From the NCBI GenBank assembly GCA_963664365.1, contig OY761144.1, positions 248,001 through 312,000 of the forward strand: a DNA stretch of 64,000 nt, in the 5' to 3' direction. The translations under genes and the position numbers were made by a program. Shown here one piece after another: positions 58,659 to 64,000 of this stretch (position 1 is its first letter; every line of letters begins with the position of its first letter). The notes under the pieces are model-generated. The model saw only the letters and a list, made by a program, of their open reading frames with translations. It was not told where the DNA came from and made no database searches. The DNA is from VXRN01 sp963664365. Lineage in GTDB: Bacteria; Chloroflexota; Dehalococcoidia; Lucifugimonadales; UBA1123.

Positions 58659-61232
58659 CTAAGAAGACTCCAGCGCTCCCGCGGCAATCAATGCCGCGAT
58701 TGCGTCGTCGTCCATGCCGAGTATATCCCGCAGTATCTCCGCGTTGTGCTCTCCCACGAGAGCCTGTGGACTTCTAAGCGCGCCGGGCGTTCTCGATAGA
58801 TGGCTGACAAGGCCGTCATACGGCATCGGACCGCACTCCGTATGGTCCAGCCACTGGAAGAAACCCCGATGCGCTATCTGGGGGTCCTCCCAAAGGTCGG
58901 CCTGGCTCTGCACAACCCCGGCGGGTACGCCAGCCTTTTGAAGGTCGTCCATGAGCTGCCGAGCGTTCTTGTCGCGCGTCCACGAGCCGATCTCATCATC
59001 GATCAACCCTGCGTGCCTCCGACGGCCATCGAGAGTCGCGAACCGAGCGTCTTCCATCCAGTCCGATTTGCCCATCACCTCGCACAGCGACCGCCATTGC
59101 TCGTCATCGGCTATCGCGATCGCGATCCAAGAAGGCCCGACGCCGGTATAGACCCTCTCCGCGTCGGCGCACCGGTAAGCGTTGTGCGGAGCGTGGCGGT
59201 CGTCCTCGTTGCCCCGTCGCTCCAGCGTCCCGCCGTTTGTCAGATGGTCCATGATATATGGCGCGAGATAGTGAGTCGCGCACTCGAACTGCGACAGATC
59301 GAGGTGCTGACCCTTCCCCGTGCGCCGCCGAAACTCCAATGCCGCGACTATCGCCGCCGCCGCGTTGGGCGGGTTGATGAAGTCGGAGTACGCCCCGTAA
59401 GGACCTGCCGGGTCCCTGTCCGGCCAGCCCGTCACGTAGTAGAACCCGGCGAGCGACGCGGCAAGCTGACCGAAGCCCGCATAGCTTGAATGCGGCCCCG
59501 TCTGACCCTGCTGGCACGTGCTGAAATAGACCACGTCCGGCAGCATCTCTTTGACTTCCGCATAGCTCAGTCCCCACCCTCTCATCACCCTCGGAGTGAA
59601 GCTCTCGGCAATCACGTCCGGCTTCCACTCCACGATGAGCTTCTTGACCAGCCCAAGCCCTTCGGGAGTCGCCAGGTTCAGCCCCAGCCCGCGCTTGCTG
59701 GTGTTGTAGCTGGCCGCGAATTGGCTCCTGTTGATTCCGGCCTCACCGTCCTTGTATGGAGGGACGCCTCGAAGCACGTCCGGCCTCGACACGGACTCGA
59801 TCCGTATCACGTCCGCGCCAAAGTCAGCCAGGTGCTTCATGGTGATCGGCCCAACCCCAACCCACGTGAAGTCCAGAACCCTCAAGCCATCGAACGGCAT
59901 CTCGCCGGACCCCGGGGCACAAGATTCCTCCTCTCCCTTGAAGGGAGGAGACTCGCTGACAGATTCCTCCTCTCCCTTGAAGGGAGAGGATTGAGGTGAG
60001 GGTGAAAGCATACTTGGCGATTCTTGACATGGCTCCTCAACGCCGGCGAAAACCTCTCCGTCGTGCTCCCCAACTTCAGGCGCCGGACGCCTGACACATA
60101 TCGGACTTTCGCTCATCTTGATGAACGGGCCGAGGTGCGTCAGGCTACGCCCAAGCGCCGGGTAATCGACCTTTGTCCAGAAGTCCCTGGCCTCTAACTG
60201 AACGCTCCGGGCGATGTCTCCGGCGGAGTTGCACGGCGCAAGAAACATTCCGTCCCTGACCGCCCTGAGGTACAACTCGTCTTTGGTCTTGGAGGCGGCG
60301 AACCCCAGCGCCAGCCGCTGAATCTCTTGAAACTGATCGGCGCGCTCAGGCTCCTCCTCCGGGTTCGGCGCCCTCCATTCGGCCCAGTCGATCTCCAACA
60401 GCCAACCCGGCGCCGTCCCTTCTTCAGCCATCCACTCCGTGAGTGGCGCCATCGTCCTGGGATTCGGGAGCATTGTGACGTGACCGTCCCTGCACGGGAA
60501 GACATGGCGAAACTCCCTCTGGCCCGTGTACCGAAACGCGCCGCTGCGCTCCAAGTTGATGCCATGCAGCGGCGGAAACGGCGTCGCGTTCATCAGCGTC
60601 CACATAACCGAGGTCTGCATCGACACATCGACGTGCTGCCCCTGCCCCGTCTTCTGACGGCGCCAGTACGCGGCCATCGTTCCGAAAGCGGCCTGCCCTC
60701 CCGCGTGAAACTCCGCCTGCGGCGCGCCGACCCTCACCGGTGGCCGGTCCGCATCGCCGCAGATGTACTGCATTCCTCCCATCGACCAAGCCACCAAGTC
60801 GGGAGCGAGGTACTGGGAGTACGGCCCCGTCTGGCCGAACGGCGTCACCGACGTATAGACGAGGCCCGGATTCGACGCGCTGAGGTCTTCGTACCCCAAG
60901 CCTAAGTCGCCCATGTAGCCGGGTCGAAACGACTCGATCAGTATGTCCGCCCCGTCGGCCAGGCGTCTGAATCTGTCAGCCCCCGACGGTTCGTATAAGT
61001 CGATGACGACGCTGCGCTTGTTGACGCAGTACGCCGCCCAGTACAAAGACCGCTCCGCTCCGGGGCGTCCGTCCACAAAGGGACCGAGGCCGCGCGTCGG
61101 GCTGCCGCCCGGAGGCTCCACCTTGATAACGTCCGCCCCGAAATCTGCCAGGACTTTGCCGCACCAGTTGACGCCCCCCTCGGAAAGGTCGAGGACGGTG
61201 CAATCGGACAGGGGCTGTCGAGGCTGTGACAT
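58659..61232 (-). CDS. Double-domain CaiB/BaiF CoA-transferase fusion
   Basis: The 857-residue protein has two CaiB domains: residues 1-400 (ALLWCGKVLADFGADVIKVEPP, NKRSVVIDLYEP, GQHVDVSMQTSVMW) and about 445-857 (MPFDGLRVLDFTWVGVGPITMKHLADFGADVIRIE, NTSKRGLGLNLATPEG, GQHLDLSQFECATH). Domain 1 has Thr, domain 2 Glu, at the position of the usual catalytic Asp. Family members form interlocked dimers, so the fusion could work as a single-chain dimer. The linker (about 405-440) includes a repeat-derived stretch at 59923-60005. The start ATG is at 61232. Confidence 0.9.
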   Translation of the reverse strand: MSQPRQPLSDCTVLDLSEGGVNWCGKVLADFGADVIKVEPPGGSPTRGLGPFVDGRPGAERSLYWAAYCVNKRSVVIDLYEPSGADRFRRLADGADILIESFRPGYMGDLGLGYEDLSASNPGLVYTSVTPFGQTGPYSQYLAPDLVAWSMGGMQYICGDADRPPVRVGAPQAEFHAGGQAAFGTMAAYWRRQKTGQGQHVDVSMQTSVMWTLMNATPFPPLHGINLERSGAFRYTGQREFRHVFPCRDGHVTMLPNPRTMAPLTEWMAEEGTAPGWLLEIDWAEWRAPNPEEEPERADQFQEIQRLALGFAASKTKDELYLRAVRDGMFLAPCNSAGDIARSVQLEARDFWTKVDYPALGRSLTHLGPFIKMSESPICVRRPAPEVGEHDGEVFAGVEEPCQESPSMLSPSPQSSPFKGEEESVSESPPFKGEEESCAPGSGEMPFDGLRVLDFTWVGVGPITMKHLADFGADVIRIESVSRPDVLRGVPPYKDGEAGINRSQFAASYNTSKRGLGLNLATPEGLGLVKKLIVEWKPDVIAESFTPRVMRGWGLSYAEVKEMLPDVVYFSTCQQGQTGPHSSYAGFGQLAASLAGFYYVTGWPDRDPAGPYGAYSDFINPPNAAAAIVAALEFRRRTGKGQHLDLSQFECATHYLAPYIMDHLTNGGTLERRGNEDDRHAPHNAYRCADAERVYTGVGPSWIAIAIADDEQWRSLCEVMGKSDWMEDARFATLDGRRRHAGLIDDEIGSWTRDKNARQLMDDLQKAGVPAGVVQSQADLWEDPQIAHRGFFQWLDHTECGPMPYDGLVSHLSRTPGALRSPQALVGEHNAEILRDILGMDDDAIAALIAAGALESS
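59923..60005 (-). repeat. Palindromic repeat embedded in the CaiB fusion linker
   Basis: Two CTCCTCTCCCTTGAAGGGAG-type units and GGTGAGGGTG (in plus-strand sense) are read in frame as SPFKGEEES-like peptides between the two CaiB domains. The same repeat family is in trpF and in non-coding DNA. Confidence 0.8.
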
Positions 61233-61307
61233 TCTTCAAGGGGCCATGTTGAAAAGCGTCATAAGCGTATTGAAGGGCCTCTGAACTGTCAACAGCGCCC
61301 CGCCGCT

Positions 61308-61336
61308 GTGACAAGGATTGGCCCATTGGTTAGAAT
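61308..61336 (+). promoter_or_regulatory. Promoter of the BrkB/YihY gene
   Basis: GTGACA (61308-61313), a 17-bp spacer and TAGAAT (61331-61336) are placed 100-170 bp before the two possible starts of the BrkB/YihY gene. Confidence 0.5.
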
Positions 61337-61502
61337 GGGATGGGCGGACATGAGTGGTGAATTTTGACCAAGCCGGTTCCAAGCAAAATGCGATTGCGTC
61401 CGCGTAAAAACGACCGCGATTGACCCGAATCGAAGTTTGCCGCGATTGCGTATTGGATTCCGTGCTGTCATACTTACGCAAGTTTTGGCCGGGGGACTAC
61501 GT

Positions 61503-63323
61503 TTGAAGTTCGGCAGAACAGGCAATAGAGAAAGCGGTTTGACCTCGGACTCCGCTCATAAGGATGAGTCCGGTCCGAGTTCGAACGGCTTCAAGTCGGA
61601 ATCCACGTCCGCGCTCAGTCGAACGCGGCGTCTGGGTCGAGACGCCAGAAAAGTCGCCGTCGAGACCGTGACCGGCGCGATCAGGGCGGCGGACGAGATA
61701 ACGGTCGAGACGACCGAGTTCGTGCGCGATGCGGTGGTCGGCGTTATAGAGAGCACGGGCGAGGTGGCGCGGGCCAGCCGGTCGGTGGTGCGCGATGTCG
61801 TCTCCGCTGCGGTACGCAGTTCCACCGAGAGAGGCGGCAGCGTACCCGAAGTCAGCAAGCGCGCGGTAGAGGGAGCGATGGTCGGCGCCACGTCGGTAGG
61901 CGTCAACAGCGGCAGGGCGGGCGCCCAGGCCTCCGCCGGGGTGGCTGAGGCCGTCCAGCGGATGGGAGGCGACTTCCGCGAGGTTGTCGGTCCCGCGATC
62001 CATGGAGTGGTGACAGGCGTTGTAATTACCACCGGGAACATGCTGGTCGCAACCCGCGACACCGCCTACACGCTAATGGTCAAGGGCCGGCAGTCGGGAG
62101 AGGATGAGGCGGTCATCGCGCGGCTGGTCGTGGACGAGGCCATCAACGCGACCAGGCTCCACAAGGTAGGCTCCACCGACGCCGTGGTGGGCGCGGTCCA
62201 GGGATGTGTGAAGGCCGCTTACGAAAAGGACCAAGCGACCGGAAAGGCGGTGGAAGACGCGGCGTTGTCGGTGGTCAACGCTCCGGTGAGCGTGCTGAGC
62301 CCGACGATACGAAGGTCCGTGTCCGAAGCCATACTGGACCTGTCCGGCGAGTTGGGAACGCGGCCCCAAGCATGGCGGGGAGTGGCCCTGTGGAGGGCGG
62401 CCATACAGATTATCAGCGTTACCGGTGTGGATGTCGGGGCGGCGCTGGCTTACTACACTCTGCTGGCGTTCTTCCCGATGGTCGCGCTGATCGTACTGCT
62501 GCTGTCGGGAGTTCTCGACCCCCAGGTGATTCGGAACACTCTGACCGAGATACTGCTGTACTACTTCCCCGGCACGAGGCAGGTCATAAACGAAGCGATC
62601 GATCACCTGTTTGAGGCGCGCCTGGTTGCGGGATTGATCGCTCTCGGTGGAATGACCCTAGGCATCGTCGGGCTGTTCACGGCGGCCAACCGGGGCGTGA
62701 ACCGAGTTTTCGGGCGCGAACCCAGGAACTCGCTGCGCGTGACGGTCTCTTCGGCTCTGATCGTGTTCATGTCGGTCACGCTGTTCCTGACGTCTCTCGG
62801 CCTGACGGTTGTGCTTCAAGTGGTAGTGAGAATAGTCGAGCAGATCCCCGCCGTAGGTTGGACGCTCAACCGGGTCATGCTGCTGGCGACGGGCCTTTCT
62901 TCCGGTCTGCTGCCGCTGATCATCGGGGGATTCGTGTTCGTGGTGGTGTACAGATACCTTCCCAACGGGAAGGTCAGTTGGCGCGACGCGACCTTTGGCG
63001 GCCTCGTCACGGTGCTCGTATTCGAGGTTGCCAAGCACGTATTCCTCTGGTCCGGCAGCCTTCTGAACCATCGCAGCTTGGTGTATGGGTCGCTGTCGTC
63101 GGTGATCCTGCTGCTAATCTGGTCGCACGTTGCGGGAGTGATATTCCTGTATGGCGCGGCGCTGACCAAGCAGGCAGGCGACCTTCGGCCCAAGAGCTCC
63201 GTCCCCCAGAGCGGCCCGGATGGAGCGGCGGCTGACGACCCTAAGAGGAACGGACACGTTGCCCGCGGCAGGGGCAGGTTCCTTCGCAGACGCAGAGGGT
63301 TTAGACTCAGGCGCAGGCGGTGA
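61503..63323 (+). CDS. BrkB/YihY-type membrane protein with a long N-terminal region
   Basis: TTG 61503 has GGGGGA 6 nt upstream; the frame opens at 61437. The C-terminal half (from about residue 330) is the YihY/BrkB fold: VDVGAALAYYTLLAFFPMVALIVLLLSG, several more hydrophobic segments, GGFVFVVVYRYLPNGKVSWRDATFGGLVTVLVFEVAKHVF, and SLSSVILLLIWSHVAGVIFLYGAAL. The N-terminal 250 or so residues are an Ala/Val/Gly-rich, repetitive helical region (VGAVQG, AVEGAMVGATSVGV and similar units) with no domain I recognise. The tail is highly basic (RRRRGFRLRRRR). The function is unknown. Confidence 0.85.
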   Translation: MKFGRTGNRESGLTSDSAHKDESGPSSNGFKSESTSALSRTRRLGRDARKVAVETVTGAIRAADEITVETTEFVRDAVVGVIESTGEVARASRSVVRDVVSAAVRSSTERGGSVPEVSKRAVEGAMVGATSVGVNSGRAGAQASAGVAEAVQRMGGDFREVVGPAIHGVVTGVVITTGNMLVATRDTAYTLMVKGRQSGEDEAVIARLVVDEAINATRLHKVGSTDAVVGAVQGCVKAAYEKDQATGKAVEDAALSVVNAPVSVLSPTIRRSVSEAILDLSGELGTRPQAWRGVALWRAAIQIISVTGVDVGAALAYYTLLAFFPMVALIVLLLSGVLDPQVIRNTLTEILLYYFPGTRQVINEAIDHLFEARLVAGLIALGGMTLGIVGLFTAANRGVNRVFGREPRNSLRVTVSSALIVFMSVTLFLTSLGLTVVLQVVVRIVEQIPAVGWTLNRVMLLATGLSSGLLPLIIGGFVFVVVYRYLPNGKVSWRDATFGGLVTVLVFEVAKHVFLWSGSLLNHRSLVYGSLSSVILLLIWSHVAGVIFLYGAALTKQAGDLRPKSSVPQSGPDGAAADDPKRNGHVARGRGRFLRRRRGFRLRRRR

Positions 63324-63420
63324 CGATCGGCGAATCCTGACCGCGCCCATGTCCCCGAACGTCGGGTGATACATCCAATATCGCCCCAAATATCGCGCTA
63401 ACCTCCATGCAGGCGTATCC

Positions 63421-64000
63421 CTAGCCGCCGGATTCCCCCAACAACCTCTCATAGATGCGGACCATCGCCTCCGTGTCCCTCGTGCAGTATGCAAGCAGCG
63501 CTTCCCTGATCTTGGCTTCTTCGTCCTGCGGCGCTTCCCCGGCGATCAGACGGGCGTAGGCCGCGGTGGCGGCCAAACCCTCCGGTATTTCCAAGTCGTC
63601 GTATGCCAAATTGGGAACCAGGGCCGGCAGCGCCGACTTGATGGAAAAGCTGCCGTGGAAGCCGGGATGGTAATAGCTGCCCCTGATGATTCGCAGCAGG
63701 TCTATCGCGCGGTCGCACAGAGCGAGCAGCGGACTTTCGTAACTTGGAAACTCCTGCGCCAACTCCTTCAACACCCTCTCTTCATAGCCTGAGTAAACGA
63801 CTATCGATCCATGAGAAGGAACCGCCTCCAGCAGGCCGACGACGAATCGCTCCCTCGGATCGCCAGCGCCGTCGTCCAGAAACGACCTGTGCCGCAAGCC
63901 GCCGTCCGAGTCGAGTACGTGCATAGACCACTGGAAAGGTATCGCCTGGTACGGCCTAGTGCCCGCGTACATCGGGACGGCGGGAACCAGAGTCTCGAAG
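63421..64000 (-). CDS. DUF2779-like protein, 5' end outside the window
   Basis: The frame stays open through 64000 (FETLVPAVPMYAGTRPYQAIPFQWSMHVLDS), so the N-terminus is upstream of the window. The visible part matches the C-terminal half of DUF2779 proteins: a FETxxPA start of an RNase H-like/DEDD-type fold, followed by HGSIVVYSGYEERVLKELA and CDRAIDLLRIIRGSYYHPGFHGSFSIK. It ends with a helical tail (EALLAYCTRDTEAMVRIYERLL). The family is thought to be a nuclease related to exonucleases, but its function is not established. Convergent to the BrkB/YihY gene. Confidence 0.82.
   Translation of the reverse strand, partial: FETLVPAVPMYAGTRPYQAIPFQWSMHVLDSDGGLRHRSFLDDGAGDPRERFVVGLLEAVPSHGSIVVYSGYEERVLKELAQEFPSYESPLLALCDRAIDLLRIIRGSYYHPGFHGSFSIKSALPALVPNLAYDDLEIPEGLAATAAYARLIAGEAPQDEEAKIREALLAYCTRDTEAMVRIYERLLGESGG

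Overview
The window is a G+C-rich bacterial chromosome segment, probably from a marine or sponge-associated member of the SAR202-type Chloroflexota/Dehalococcoidia. This is an inference from gene content: several GMC-family flavoenzymes, a luciferase-like monooxygenase, CaiB/BaiF CoA-transferases, peptide ABC importers whose lipoproteins carry VPGET-repeat stalks, and many short palindromic repeats. No rRNA or tRNA gene was seen, so the assignment is not certain.

Left part (1-14.1 kb): a partial amidase, then a minus-strand accessory block. It holds a Panacea-domain protein with an overlapping 94-aa ORF (candidate toxin-antitoxin pair), four tandem GMC oxidoreductases repeating with an exact 1,626-bp period behind a luciferase-like monooxygenase, a type II restriction-modification operon, and an SMC/RecF-like ATPase coupled to a Toprim-like protein (candidate defence pair).

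14.2-37.5 kb: two identical IS110-family elements in opposite orientation bracket about 20 kb. Next to the first copy is a 5'-truncated dppC, followed by intact dppD-dppF. Then come a FAD amine-oxidase-like gene, a sugar transferase, thiL, an acyl-CoA ligase and a nicotinate phosphoribosyltransferase. The 24.8-28.5 kb stretch is scrambled: a coiled-coil protein gene with a possible PD-(D/E)XK core is present in two copies, each embedded in broken genes, with an AT-rich NYN-domain gene between them. A peptide-importer operon (SBP-dppB-dppC), surE, an SDR and a cupin follow.

37.6-46.9 kb: trpC-trpF (trpF carries an in-frame palindromic repeat), a Uma2-family protein, and a succinate dehydrogenase-like cluster sdhA-sdhB-HdrB-like subunit. 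A second restriction-modification pair sits between sdhA and sdhB. A cytochrome-b-like/sulfite-oxidase-like fusion closes the block.

47.0-52.6 kb: a zinc island with a CDF exporter bearing a very long His/Asp-rich N-terminus, a 65-residue peptide made almost only of His, Asp, Glu, Cys and Thr, a Fur/Zur regulator with a palindrome at its start, and ZnuA-ZnuC-ZnuB.

52.7-64 kb: a second, paralogous SBP-dppB-dppC operon with the same promoter region and the same SBP-permease hairpin, two CaiB-family genes (one a double-domain fusion), a BrkB/YihY-type membrane protein and a partial DUF2779-like gene. Both SBP-dppB-dppC operons lack ATPase genes, while dppD-dppF has lost its permease, so the ATPase pair may serve the other importers.
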